From: Candidatus Anaerobiospirillum merdipullorum
Lineage (GTDB): Bacteria; Pseudomonadota; Gammaproteobacteria; Enterobacterales; Succinivibrionaceae
Reading direction: 5' to 3'
Assembly (NCBI GenBank): GCA_018883895.1
Contig: JAHLFG010000036.1
Coordinates: 1-37,426, forward strand
Length of the DNA: 37,426 nt
Position numbers and translations under genes: made by a program. The notes under the pieces are model-generated. The model ran no database searches and was not told the origin of the DNA. It was given only the letters and a program-made list of their open reading frames with translations. Positions within the stretch are counted from its first letter, which is position 1. Every line of letters begins with the position of its first letter. Positions 24,633 to 33,648 of this stretch are shown one piece after another.

Positions 24633-25637
24633 ATGTATCAGGCAGCAGCTGAGCGCTATGCATCCATGCCCTTTCATCGCTTAGGTCATAGCGGCTTAAA
24701 ACTCCCCGCCCTATCCTTGGGGATTTGGCATAACTTTGGACAAACCGGCACCTTGGAGAATATGAAAAAACTCATTTGTGCCGCCTTTGACGCCGGGGTA
24801 ACACATTTTGATGCCGCCAATAATTACGGTCCGCCCCCGGGCAGTGCCGAGACCAATTTAGGGCAAATTTTGCGCCATGAGCTTGCTGCCTATCGCGATG
24901 AGCTTATTATCAGCACTAAGGCCGGCTATGAGATGTGGGATGGTCCCTATGGCAATTGGGGCTCGCGTAAATATCTGCTCTCAAGCCTTGATCAAAGCCT
25001 CAAGCGCCTGGGGCTTGATTATGTCGATATCTTCTATCATCACCGTCCCGATCCGGACACTGATCTTGAAGAGACCATGGGCGCCTTGGCCACTGCCGTA
25101 CAACAGGGTAAAGCGCTCTATGTGGGACTTTCCAATTACAATGGCGCGCAATTGCGTCAGGCCCAGGCCATCTTAAAAGAGCTGCATGTGCCCTTGGTGA
25201 TTAATCAAAATCGCTATTCCATCTTTGATAGAACCATTGAGCACAATGGCCTAAAAGCCACCGCCCAAGAGCTTAAGCTTGGCATCATCGCCTTCTCACC
25301 CTTAGCCCAAGGCTTACTCTCCGAGCGCTATTTACATGGCATTAGCGCCGACAGTCGCGTGCGCACCGACGGACGCTTTTTAAAAGAAGATCTGGTCAAC
25401 GCTCGCCATGAGGCAATTGTACAATTACATGCCTTGGCCCAACGGCGCGGGCAAACCCTGGCACAAATGGCCTTGGCCTGGGTGATGCGCGACGGGCAGG
25501 TGCAAAGCGTGCTCATCGGCGCCTCCAAGGTCGAGCAATTAAAGGAGAACATTGCCGCCGGAGCCAATTTGCACTTTGATGAAGATGAGCTTAAGGCTAT
25601 TGATGAGATTTGTGCGCAAGCGGGCATAGCTTTATAG
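24633..25637 (+). CDS. yghZ: YghZ-type aldo/keto reductase (L-glyceraldehyde 3-phosphate reductase)
   Basis: 334-residue NADPH-dependent aldo/keto reductase closely matching YghZ (Gpr), which reduces L-glyceraldehyde 3-phosphate and methylglyoxal. Catalytic residues are Asp60, Tyr65, Lys96 and His137, within FDAANNYGPPPGSAE, STKAGY and YHHRPD. The N-terminus RLGHSGLKLPALSLGIWHNF is family-typical. The start ATG at 24633 follows AAGGAG. A DnaQ-like gene follows 13 bp later, probably cotranscribed. It is divergent from the ABC importer. Confidence 0.92.
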   Translation: MYQAAAERYASMPFHRLGHSGLKLPALSLGIWHNFGQTGTLENMKKLICAAFDAGVTHFDAANNYGPPPGSAETNLGQILRHELAAYRDELIISTKAGYEMWDGPYGNWGSRKYLLSSLDQSLKRLGLDYVDIFYHHRPDPDTDLEETMGALATAVQQGKALYVGLSNYNGAQLRQAQAILKELHVPLVINQNRYSIFDRTIEHNGLKATAQELKLGIIAFSPLAQGLLSERYLHGISADSRVRTDGRFLKEDLVNARHEAIVQLHALAQRRGQTLAQMALAWVMRDGQVQSVLIGASKVEQLKENIAAGANLHFDEDELKAIDEICAQAGIAL

Positions 25638-25650
25638 GAGAAATCTGAGG

Positions 25651-26172
25651 ATGCAAACTGACCTAAACTTTGTCGCCCTTGACTTTGAGACCGCCAATGC
25701 CATGCGTAGCAGTGTCTGTAGTGTGGGCATGGTGGTAGTAAGGCACAATTGCATCGTCAATACCTACTATGAGCTTATCAAGCCGCTGCCCAATTACTAT
25801 CAATATTGGAATACGCGCGTGCATGGTCTGACGGCGCGTGATACTGACAACGCGCCCACCTTTGCTGAAATTTGGCCGCACATGCAGGAGCTTATTGGCC
25901 CCCTACCCTTGGTGGCCCATAACAGCCCCTTTGATTCCTCGTGCCTTAAAGCGGTACTTGCAGCCTATCAACTGCCAGATCCGCATTATGAGTTTTACTG
26001 CACCCTCAAGGCTGCCCGGCGTTATTTTGGCGCGCAATTGCCCAATCATAAATTAGATACCGTGGCCGCCGCCTGCGGCATCGATCTTTCCCATCATCAC
26101 CATGCCTTAGACGACGCGCGCGCCTGCGCAGAAATTGCGCTGAAAATCGTCGATTTCGGTAAGCCGCTTTAA
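25651..26172 (+). CDS. DnaQ-like DEDDh 3'-5' exonuclease
   Basis: 173-residue exonuclease of the DnaQ/epsilon superfamily. DEDDh residues are visible: Asp11 and Glu13 (ALDFETAN), Asp95 (NSPFDSS), His150 and Asp155 (HHALDDA). It lacks the polymerase-binding C-terminal part of the DNA polymerase III epsilon subunit, so it is a stand-alone nuclease rather than DnaQ itself. It follows the yghZ-type gene by 13 bp. The substrate, DNA or RNA, is not evident. Confidence 0.88.
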   Translation: MQTDLNFVALDFETANAMRSSVCSVGMVVVRHNCIVNTYYELIKPLPNYYQYWNTRVHGLTARDTDNAPTFAEIWPHMQELIGPLPLVAHNSPFDSSCLKAVLAAYQLPDPHYEFYCTLKAARRYFGAQLPNHKLDTVAAACGIDLSHHHHALDDARACAEIALKIVDFGKPL

Positions 26173-26200
26173 AGCTGCCACCTCCTAATTTGCCAGCATT

Positions 26201-26214
26201 GGCCGGCAATGTGC
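26201..26214 (+). promoter_or_regulatory. Weak sigma-54-like promoter candidate for urtA
   Basis: GG (26201-26202) and GC (26213-26214) are exactly 10 bp apart within TTGGCCGGCAATGTGCC, like the -24/-12 elements of nitrogen-regulated promoters. The -12 side reads TGTGC rather than TTGC, and the same bases can form a TTGCC/GGCAA stem that may terminate the upstream gene. Confidence 0.2.
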
Positions 26215-26284
26215 CTTAATGGTTCCACTGCACTGTTAAGGCGCTCACATTTTTACTTTTTAGTGCTAAATTTTTACCCATAAT

Positions 26285-26300
26285 TGTGATGTAACGCACA
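26285..26300 (+). promoter_or_regulatory. CRP-like site upstream of urtA
   Basis: TGTGATGTAACGCACA fits TGTGA-N6-TCACA with one mismatch. It is about 200 bp before urtA, so it could activate the operon promoter or be accidental. Confidence 0.35.
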
Positions 26301-26498
26301 CAAAACGTGATTGACGCTTTGCTGCTGTGCACCTTTTCTTGCCTTTAGCCCCGCCTTTTATACTGCTTGCAAGGACGATTTTTCTGAAGAACGGCAGAAA
26401 AATCTGCTTAAGTCCACTGCAACCCATGCAGTGATATTTCTTAATGCAGCGTGCGTGCGATGGAAAGACATCGCCGCCCCGATAACAGGAGCATAAAC

Positions 26499-27785
26499 AT
26501 GCTGAAAAATACTTTAAGTGCCTTCGCTGCCGCCGCCTTACTGTTTAGCGCTAGCAGCTATGCTACCGATGACACCATCAAAGTAGGCGTAATGCATTCG
26601 CTATCCGGCACCATGGCCATTAGTGAATCCACCTTATCGCAGACGGTGCAGATGCTCATTGATGAGCAAAACAAAAAAGGTGGCGTCTTGGGCAAGAAAC
26701 TTGAAGCGGTGGTGGTTGATCCGGCTTCAGATTGGCCGGTATTTGCCGAAAAGAGCCGTGAATTACTCACGCAGGACGGAGTGGCCGTGGTATTTGGTTG
26801 CTGGACGTCGGTGTCCCGCAAGGCCGTGCTCCCGGTATTTGAAGAGCTGAACGGTTTACTCTTCTATCCGGTGCAGTACGAAGGTGAAGAATCATCACGC
26901 AACATCATCTATACCGGTGCTGCTCCCAATCAACAGGCGATTCCTGCGGTGGACTACCTGTTAAATGATCTGGGCATTGAGCGCTTCGTATTAGCCGGCA
27001 CGGACTATGTCTTTCCGCGCACTGCCAACAAAATTATCGAGGCTTATCTCAAAGCACACGGGATTGCTGATGAGGACATCATGATTAACTACACCCCCTT
27101 CAGCCACTCCGATTGGCAGTCCATTATCGCAGATATTAAAGATTTCGGTAGTACCGGCAAGAAAACTGCGGTCATTTCAACCTTAAATGGCGATTCCAAT
27201 GTGCCTTTTTATCGTGAACTGGCCAATCAAGGTATTAGTGCCGACTTTATTCCGGTGATGGCTTTTTCAGTCGGTGAAGAAGAGCTCTCGGGCATTGATA
27301 CCACGCCCTTAGTCGGTCATTTGGCAGCCTGGAATTACTTTGAAAGTATCGAGACTCCGGAAAATCAGGAATTTATTGACAAATGGCATGCCTATACCGG
27401 CGATGATAGCCGCGTCACCAACGATCCGATGGAAGCTAGCTATATCGGCTTTAATCTGTGGGTCAAAGCCGTGGAAAAGGCTGGCTCTACTGATGTAGAT
27501 AAGGTACTTGACGCCATTGTAGGCCTGGAAGTGCCCAATCTTACCGGCGGCATGGCCAAAGTTCTGCCCAATCACCATATCACCAAGCCAGTCTATATCG
27601 GTGAAATTCAGGCCGATGGTCAATTCCAGACGGTCTGGGAGTCTGACGGTGAAGTTGCCGGCGATGCCTGGAGTGATTTCCTTGAGGGCTCTAAGGATTT
27701 AGAAGCTGACTGGACTGCCCCTATCAATTGCGGCAATTACAGCAAGAGTCAGCATAAGTGCTTAAAGCAGGTGTCGGCCCAATAA
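26499..27785 (+). CDS. urtA: Urea ABC transporter substrate-binding protein UrtA
   Basis: 428-residue periplasmic urea-binding protein. A signal peptide (residues 1-22, ending SYA) leads into the type I binding fold with the family opening TIKVGVMHSLSGTMAISE. Family blocks include WTSVSRKAVLPVFEE, PVQYEGEESSRNIIYTG and FSHSDWQSIIADIK. ATG 26499 is chosen over the upstream in-frame start because AGGAG lies 7 bp ahead and the signal peptide starts there. First gene of a 12-gene urt-ure unit. Confidence 0.93.
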   Translation: MLKNTLSAFAAAALLFSASSYATDDTIKVGVMHSLSGTMAISESTLSQTVQMLIDEQNKKGGVLGKKLEAVVVDPASDWPVFAEKSRELLTQDGVAVVFGCWTSVSRKAVLPVFEELNGLLFYPVQYEGEESSRNIIYTGAAPNQQAIPAVDYLLNDLGIERFVLAGTDYVFPRTANKIIEAYLKAHGIADEDIMINYTPFSHSDWQSIIADIKDFGSTGKKTAVISTLNGDSNVPFYRELANQGISADFIPVMAFSVGEEELSGIDTTPLVGHLAAWNYFESIETPENQEFIDKWHAYTGDDSRVTNDPMEASYIGFNLWVKAVEKAGSTDVDKVLDAIVGLEVPNLTGGMAKVLPNHHITKPVYIGEIQADGQFQTVWESDGEVAGDAWSDFLEGSKDLEADWTAPINCGNYSKSQHKCLKQVSAQ

Positions 27786-27799
27786 AGGAGCAAGCGCGG

Positions 27800-29419
27800 A
27801 TGCATCTACTTAAACAAATATTCTTATGCTGCGCGCTATCGCTCATCCTTTCCTTACTTCCAAGTGTATATGCAGTCCCGGCAACGGGGCTGCCCCTGAC
27901 ACTAAGTGCAGAGGAAAGCGTAGCCTTATGCTCAAGTCGAGTACGCGATCGCGATCTTTTAATTAATAATTGGTCGACGACGACCAATGCCGCGCAAGTG
28001 CAACTACTGCAGGCCATCGCCGACGGCGAGCTGTACTGTAAGCGTAGCGACCAAAGTCTGTGGCTGAAAAATGCCGACGGCTCCTTTAACGCGCTGACCT
28101 CCAATGCCACCCTTACAAATGGCAAGGGCCTGCGCTGTGTTGGCAGTAGCAATAAACAGCGTCAACTTATTGCCACCATTGTGGCAGCACGCGCACTGTA
28201 TAGTGAAGAGGTCAGCGCACGACGCGCCGCCGCTGCCGCCTTATTGCAAGCCGGTGCCACCATGCCGTCTACGGACACCCTGCAGGCTTTAATGCAACAT
28301 GAAGATGATGGGCAGGTCTATCAGGATTTACGTACCGCCTGGGCTTTAACCTTGGCGCAAAATCCATCCTTGGGGCGCCAAGAGTTATTGCAGGCAGTGG
28401 AGATCTTAAAGGACAAAGGCACCCCACAATGTCTGCATGCTTTAGAGCAATTAGGGCAATCTAGCGATGAAATCTTAAGTGACGCTGCCCAACAAGCAGC
28501 CGGCTGGGTGCAATTTTACCTGCGCTGTGCCACCTTTGGCGAAAACCTGTTCTTTGGCCTAAGTTTAGGCTCAGTGCTGGTACTTGCGGCCATTGGCCTG
28601 GCCATTACCTTTGGGGTGATGGGGGTTATCAATATGGCCCATGGCGAACTTATTATGGTCGGTGCCTATTGTGTATGGTGCTTACAACAGCTCTTGCCCG
28701 GACAACCGGGGCTGGCGCTGATACTTGCCATTCCTACGGCCTTTGTGGTCAGCGGCACTCTTGGAATGTTAATTGAGCGCACGGTAATTCGCAGTCTCTA
28801 TGGACGACCGCTTGAGACCTTATTGGCCACCTTTGGCGTAAGTCTCATCTTGCAACAGGCAGTACGTACCATTTTCTCGCCGTTAAATCGCGCGGTACAA
28901 ACCCCGGCCTTTATGCAAGGGCAATTGCAAATTAGTGAAAATCTATCCGTCACCCTAAGTCGTGTCATCATCATTTTGTTCTGCGCCCTGACCTTTACCT
29001 TGATTTTAATCATCATGAATAAAACCCGTTTGGGGCTTGAAGTACGCGCTTTGGCACAAAATCGCCCGATTGCCCGTGCTTTGGGCGTCCGTGCCGGACG
29101 TATTGATGCCCTCACCTTTGGTTTAGGCTCTGGTGTTGCCGGTATGGCCGGCGTGGCCTTAAGTCAAATTACCAATGTAGGTCCTAATCTGGGGCAGAAC
29201 TATATCGTCGACACCTTCATGGTAGTGGTCTTTGGCGGGGTGGGCAATTTGTGGGGCACCTTAACCGGCGGTCTTATTATGGGACTTATTTCTAAATTCC
29301 TCGAGCCCGTCACCGGCGCCATGCTCTCTAAGATCGTGATTTTGATTGCCTTAATTCTGTTCATCCAAAAACGCCCGCGGGGCTTATTCCCGCAACGCGG
29401 TCGCGCAGCGGAGGCTTAA
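27800..29419 (+). CDS. urtB: Urea ABC transporter permease UrtB
   Basis: 539-residue permease. Like other UrtB proteins it has an exported N-terminal region (signal peptide about 1-25, then a soluble helical domain to about 235) before the LIV-type membrane permease. The permease part contains GVMGVINMAHGELIMVGAY (about residues 272-290) and the C-terminal GGVGNLWGTLTGGLIMG. Residue spacing and length (530-540) fit the family. ATG 27800 follows AAAGGAG; an upstream ATG (27758) would overlap the urtA end. It pairs with UrtC to form the channel. Confidence 0.92.
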   Translation: MHLLKQIFLCCALSLILSLLPSVYAVPATGLPLTLSAEESVALCSSRVRDRDLLINNWSTTTNAAQVQLLQAIADGELYCKRSDQSLWLKNADGSFNALTSNATLTNGKGLRCVGSSNKQRQLIATIVAARALYSEEVSARRAAAAALLQAGATMPSTDTLQALMQHEDDGQVYQDLRTAWALTLAQNPSLGRQELLQAVEILKDKGTPQCLHALEQLGQSSDEILSDAAQQAAGWVQFYLRCATFGENLFFGLSLGSVLVLAAIGLAITFGVMGVINMAHGELIMVGAYCVWCLQQLLPGQPGLALILAIPTAFVVSGTLGMLIERTVIRSLYGRPLETLLATFGVSLILQQAVRTIFSPLNRAVQTPAFMQGQLQISENLSVTLSRVIIILFCALTFTLILIIMNKTRLGLEVRALAQNRPIARALGVRAGRIDALTFGLGSGVAGMAGVALSQITNVGPNLGQNYIVDTFMVVVFGGVGNLWGTLTGGLIMGLISKFLEPVTGAMLSKIVILIALILFIQKRPRGLFPQRGRAAEA

Positions 29420-29422
29420 CTT

Positions 29423-30559
29423 ATGCACAGTGCTAAGCATGTTACAGCCCCGGTCAAGCCGGAGCTGACCTTAGAGGTAAGTAGCCCGATTTTCAATCGC
29501 TCCACCTGCTATGTGGTGGAACTGCTTGCCCTTCTTACCATCGGTAGCACCATCGGTGCTCTCTGCGGGCTTATTTCCATCTATGCCGTCACCTTAATGG
29601 GCAAGTATTTGTGCTATGCCTTAGCGGCCTTGTCGCTAGATTTAATCTGGGGCCGTTTGGGTATCTTAAGCCTCGGGCATTGTGCCTATTTTGCCTTAGG
29701 CGGTTATATGCTCGGCATGTACCTGACCTTGCAAATTGGCACCCAAGGCGTCTATGGCAGTAATTTGCCCGACTTTATGATCTTCTTAAATTGGGATCAT
29801 TTACCCTGGTATTGGCAAGGCTCGCATTATTTGCTGCCAAGTTTAGTATTAAGCCTCCTCGTGCCGGCCGCCTTAGCCTTTATCTTCGGCTTTACCACCT
29901 TTAGATCGCGCGTGGGTGGGGTCTATCTGTCCATCATCACGCAGGCCTTGACCTATGCGCTGATGCTGATGTTTTTCTTAAATGAATTAGGCTTTGGCGG
30001 TAATAATGGTCTGACTGATTTTAAGACCTTAGCCGGGATGGACATCACCGCAGATGGCACGCGCATCTTCTTATTTGCCCTCACCGCCATTTGTCTGCTG
30101 CTGGCCTTTCTACTCTTGCGTGCCCTCAATTGCACGCGCCTCGGGCGCTTACTGACGGCCGTGCGCGACAGTGAAAGCCGGGTACGCTTTATTGGCTATC
30201 GTACCGAGCATGTCAAACTTGCCATCTTTACGCTCGCCGCCGCTTTGGCAGGACTTGCCGGCGCACTGTATGTGCCACAAGTAGGCATTATCAATCCTGG
30301 GGAGTTTTCCCCGCTCAACTCCATTGAGTTGGTCATTTGCGTGGCCTTAGGCGGACGCGATCGCCTCTATGGCGCCATCATTGGTTCCTTAGTGCTCAAC
30401 TTGGTCAAGACCATCTTTACTGCCTGGTGGCCGGAGGGCTGGTTATATGTCTTAGGAGCCCTCTTTGTCATCATTACCCTGTTCTTGCCCCATGGTTTGG
30501 CCGGCTTACCCCAACAACTTAAATGGCACAGATCTAACACGATAAAGGAGGCCGCATGA
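29423..30559 (+). CDS. urtC: Urea ABC transporter permease UrtC
   Basis: 378-residue LIV-type permease with about nine membrane segments. It contains the family blocks ALAALSLDLIWGRLGILSLGH, shortened here to SLDLIWGRLGILSLGH, then RVGGVYLSIITQALTYALM and GRLLTAVRDSESRVRFIGYR. It starts 3 bp after urtB and overlaps urtD by 4 bp (ATGA), so translation is coupled. Confidence 0.92.
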   Translation: MHSAKHVTAPVKPELTLEVSSPIFNRSTCYVVELLALLTIGSTIGALCGLISIYAVTLMGKYLCYALAALSLDLIWGRLGILSLGHCAYFALGGYMLGMYLTLQIGTQGVYGSNLPDFMIFLNWDHLPWYWQGSHYLLPSLVLSLLVPAALAFIFGFTTFRSRVGGVYLSIITQALTYALMLMFFLNELGFGGNNGLTDFKTLAGMDITADGTRIFLFALTAICLLLAFLLLRALNCTRLGRLLTAVRDSESRVRFIGYRTEHVKLAIFTLAAALAGLAGALYVPQVGIINPGEFSPLNSIELVICVALGGRDRLYGAIIGSLVLNLVKTIFTAWWPEGWLYVLGALFVIITLFLPHGLAGLPQQLKWHRSNTIKEAA

Positions 30560-31443
30560 GTCCTTTAACTAAGCTTACCCAAGGTGCAAGTGCAGCGCTT
30601 ACTAAGGGGTTAAATCGTGTGGAGCATAAATGGCACCATGCCAACAGTGCCTCCCGTCCCCATGCCCGTGGCATGATGCTTTATGCTGAAGATCTGACCG
30701 TCAGTTTCGATGGTTTTAAGGCGCTGAACAATCTGACCTTCTATTTACAGGCCGGAGAATTACGCTGTTTTATCGGTCCCAATGGCGCTGGTAAGACCAC
30801 CATGATGGATGTGCTCACCGGCAGAACGCGGCCGGACAGTGGCAATGCCTTTTTCTGTTCTGATCCGCAACATGAAAGCCCCGACAATCTTTACAACCTC
30901 TTGCAGATGGATGAAGTGGCAATTGTGCGGGCTGGGATTGGGCGCAAATTTCAAAAACCCAGCGTCATCGAAAGTCTGAGCGTGGGGCAAAATTTAGAAT
31001 TGGCCGGGGCGTGCAATAAGACCGTGCGCGGCACGTTAAAACGCGGCCTTGATAGTGCCGAGCAAGATTACATCTGCGAGATCTTACAGAAAATCCGGTT
31101 AAGCTCGCGCGCCAATGTCCTCGCTGGCACCTTATCCCATGGGCAAAAACAGTGGCTGGAAATTGGCATGCTCCTGATTCAAAGACCTAGGCTGTTAATG
31201 CTCGATGAGCCGGCAGCCGGCATGACCCCTGAGGAAATTGAGCTGTCCATTGAGTTATTACATGAGCTCAAGGGGCGGCACACCATCATGGTAATTGAAC
31301 ATGACATGGCTTTTATCCGCGCCATTGCCGACATTGTGACCGTACTCTGTCGCGGACAGGTCCTTGCTGAAGGCACGATGGATGAAGTGTCATCCAATCC
31401 GGCCGTAATTGAGGCTTATTTGGGGAAAGATGACGATGCTTAG
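30556..31443 (+). CDS. urtD: Urea ABC transporter ATPase UrtD
   Basis: 295-residue ATPase. Walker A is GPNGAGKTT (about residues 74-82), the signature LSHGQKQWLEIGMLL (about 194-208), and Walker B RLLMLDEPAAGM. About 35 residues precede the usual UrtD core. The signature has H in place of the usual second G, as is common for LIV-type ATPases. The end overlaps urtE. Confidence 0.92.
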   Translation: MSPLTKLTQGASAALTKGLNRVEHKWHHANSASRPHARGMMLYAEDLTVSFDGFKALNNLTFYLQAGELRCFIGPNGAGKTTMMDVLTGRTRPDSGNAFFCSDPQHESPDNLYNLLQMDEVAIVRAGIGRKFQKPSVIESLSVGQNLELAGACNKTVRGTLKRGLDSAEQDYICEILQKIRLSSRANVLAGTLSHGQKQWLEIGMLLIQRPRLLMLDEPAAGMTPEEIELSIELLHELKGRHTIMVIEHDMAFIRAIADIVTVLCRGQVLAEGTMDEVSSNPAVIEAYLGKDDDA

Positions 31444-32131
31444 CTTTACAAACGTCAACCAATATTATGCCCAATCGCATATTTTGCGCGATGTCAATCT
31501 GCAGATTGCCCCGGGCCAGTGTACCTGCCTGATGGGGCGCAATGGTGAGGGTAAGACGACCTTATTAAATTGTTTAATGGGTCTACTCCCCATTGCCTCC
31601 GGCACCATTAGCTTTAAAGGGCAGGCCATCGAACATTTAAGTCCGGAAAAGCGCGCTCGCTTGGGACTTGGTTATGTGCCGCAAGGCAGACAAATTTTTC
31701 CGCTACTTACGGTGGAGGAAAATCTTAAAATTGGCCTGCCGCTACGTCCGCGCGGCGATCGCCATATTCCGGATTTTATCTATGATTTCTTTCCGGTGCT
31801 GCATGAAATGAAAAATCGGCGCGGCGGCGATCTCTCCGGGGGACAACAGCAACAATTGGCCATTGGCCGGGCCTTAATCACCGCCCCGCAAATGCTGATT
31901 TTAGATGAGCCCACCGAAGGTATTCAGCCCAATATCGTCAGCGATATTGCCAAATCTATCCGTAGACTCAATCAAGAAATGGGCCTTACCGTGCTCTTGG
32001 TGGAGCAAAAGGTCGGTTTTGCCCGCAAGGCGGCGCAAAACTTTGCCCTGATGGAACGGGGCGCGATTGTAGGTTGCGGACCCATGGAAGAGCTTAGTGA
32101 TGAACTCGTACGTCGCTACCTTACCGTCTAA
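31436..32131 (+). CDS. urtE: Urea ABC transporter ATPase UrtE
   Basis: 231-residue ATPase starting MLSFTNVNQYYAQSHILRDV, typical of UrtE. Walker A is GRNGEGKTT, signature LSGGQQQQLAIGRAL, Walker B MLILDEPTEGIQPN. ATG 31436 is chosen because the family start aligns there and GGGGA lies 9 bp upstream; ATG 31430 is too close to it. It overlaps urtD by 8 bp and ureD by 32 bp. Confidence 0.92.
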   Translation: MLSFTNVNQYYAQSHILRDVNLQIAPGQCTCLMGRNGEGKTTLLNCLMGLLPIASGTISFKGQAIEHLSPEKRARLGLGYVPQGRQIFPLLTVEENLKIGLPLRPRGDRHIPDFIYDFFPVLHEMKNRRGGDLSGGQQQQLAIGRALITAPQMLILDEPTEGIQPNIVSDIAKSIRRLNQEMGLTVLLVEQKVGFARKAAQNFALMERGAIVGCGPMEELSDELVRRYLTV

Positions 32132-32999
32132 AGCTTCGGCGCGCCGCTGGGAGGCGGCGCTTGACTTAAGCTTTGCTCCGGTGGCCGGGCGCACGGCGCT
32201 CACCTGCAGCCAAAGTCAAGGCCCCTTACGGGTATTACACCTTTTCTACCCGGAAACTTGTGCCGGGGTGCAACCTGCCGAATGTTGTCTCTTACATCCC
32301 CCCGGGGGCTTGGTAAGTGGCGACAAGCTGCGCTTTAACTTAGAAGCGCAAGCCGGTGCGCGGGTGATAATCACCTCCCCGTCTGCGACCAAATTCTATC
32401 GCTCCGATGGCACTTCCCCACAATGTCAGGAGGTGATGCTGAAGCTACAGGCGGCGCAAATGGCTTATTTACCCCAAGAGACTTTGTTCTACCGCGGGGC
32501 GCAAGCGCAGCAAAAACTTACGGTACAAGTGGATGCCCACAGCACTTTTTTAAGTGCCGAAATCTTCATGTTAGGCCGCATCGGCTGTGGGGAGTGCTTT
32601 GATGAGGGGTGGGTGGATTTAACGACCACCATTTGCCGTGAAGGGCAGGCGCTCTTACACGAGCGCTTGCGCGTCAATGACGAGCCTTTCTTACGTTGCT
32701 CCCTCCCGGGACTTAACGGACAGGCCCTAGGGCTTAATTTATACCTGCTCTTGCCATCAAGTGCACCCCACTCTACTTGCCTTGAGCATATCAGTGAGAG
32801 CTTAAAGACATGTTGTGAGCGCGCCAATAACCACGGCAAGCTAATAGCCGGGGTCAGCGTGCGTTTGGGGCTCTTGTGCCTGCGCGCTTTAAGCAATCAC
32901 ATCAGTGCCCTGCAGGATTTGGAGCTTTCCTGTCTACAGCAGATCTTTCCTGCCTGCATGGGCAGACCCTTTACCCAGCCACGTATCTGGCAGACTTAA
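32100..32999 (+). CDS. ureD: Urease accessory protein UreD (UreH)
   Basis: 299-residue urease accessory protein that binds the apo-urease and, with UreF and UreG, delivers nickel. Family blocks are visible: [14 protein letters not shown] (about residues 64-77), [10 protein letters not shown] and [12 protein letters not shown] (about 122-133). The start is the ATG at 32100 (a GTG precedes it), inside the urtE end and following GGAAGAG, so transport and enzyme genes are translationally coupled. It is also called UreH in some species. Confidence 0.92.
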   Translation: MNSYVATLPSKASARRWEAALDLSFAPVAGRTALTCSQSQGPLRVLHLFYPETCAGVQPAECCLLHPPGGLVSGDKLRFNLEAQAGARVIITSPSATKFYRSDGTSPQCQEVMLKLQAAQMAYLPQETLFYRGAQAQQKLTVQVDAHSTFLSAEIFMLGRIGCGECFDEGWVDLTTTICREGQALLHERLRVNDEPFLRCSLPGLNGQALGLNLYLLLPSSAPHSTCLEHISESLKTCCERANNHGKLIAGVSVRLGLLCLRALSNHISALQDLELSCLQQIFPACMGRPFTQPRIWQT

Positions 33000-33012
33000 T
33001 TTTGGAGGACTT

Positions 33013-33324
33013 ATGCAATTACTGCCCCGTGAAAAAGACAAATTGCTCTTAGTTACCGCCGGCATGCTCGCTGAGCGGCGTAAAGCGCGTGGCTTGAAGC
33101 TAAATTATCCCGAGGCCTGTGCCTATATTTCCTTGCAATTGATTGAGGCAGCCCGTGATGGACGATCGGTGGCTGAACTTATGAGCTGGGGGCGCACCTT
33201 ATTGACGCGCGCTGACGTGATGGAAGGGATCCCGGAGATGTTACATGAAGTTCAAGTCGAAGCGACCTTTCCTGATGGCACCAAATTAGTCACCGTCCAT
33301 GATCCGATTGTCAAGGAGTGCTAA
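33013..33324 (+). CDS. ureA: Urease gamma subunit UreA
   Basis: 103-residue gamma subunit of the UreABC enzyme, slightly longer than the usual 100. Recognisable blocks are [10 protein letters not shown] at the start and [21 protein letters not shown], shortened to YPEACAYIS, then VTVHDPI near the end. ATG 33013 follows TGGAGGA and matches the family start; the longer open frame upstream lies within ureD. The stop abuts the ureB ATG (TAAATG). Confidence 0.95.
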   Translation: MQLLPREKDKLLLVTAGMLAERRKARGLKLNYPEACAYISLQLIEAARDGRSVAELMSWGRTLLTRADVMEGIPEMLHEVQVEATFPDGTKLVTVHDPIVKEC

Positions 33325-33639
33325 ATGGCAAATTTAATTCCCGGGCAATATTGCCTCAAAGACGAGCCCATCGTGCTCAATGCCGGACGTGAGGCCATTT
33401 CCTTGCGCGTCGTCAATACCGGCGATCGCCCGATACAAGTGGGCTCGCATTATCACTTTTATGAAGTAAATCCCGCTTTGCACTTTGACCGGCAGGCCGC
33501 TTTAGGCATGCGCCTTAATATTCCCTCCGGCACCGCGGTGCGTTTTGAACCCGGTGTGGAGCGGACCGTGCAATTAATTGCTTATGTAGGCAGACGGCAA
33601 GTTTATGGTTTTCGCGGCCAAGTCAATGGCGCCTTATAG
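33325..33639 (+). CDS. ureB: Urease beta subunit UreB
   Basis: 104-residue beta subunit. Family motifs: [34 protein letters not shown] and the C-terminal [11 protein letters not shown]. Length fits the family (about 101-106). It begins immediately at the ureA stop and ends 9 bp before ureC. Confidence 0.95.
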   Translation: MANLIPGQYCLKDEPIVLNAGREAISLRVVNTGDRPIQVGSHYHFYEVNPALHFDRQAALGMRLNIPSGTAVRFEPGVERTVQLIAYVGRRQVYGFRGQVNGAL

Positions 33640-33648
33640 GAGAGAGAT

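Larger units (their letters stand above)
26173..26498. other. 326-bp upstream region of the urt-ure operon
   Basis: No gene is seen. This region should carry the promoter of the urea operon. It holds a CRP-like site (26285-26300), a weak sigma-54-like GG-N10-GC arrangement (26201-26214), and a CATAAT -10-like element at 26279-26284 with only a poor -35. The final stretch before urtA has a good ribosome site (AGGAG). Confidence 0.5.
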
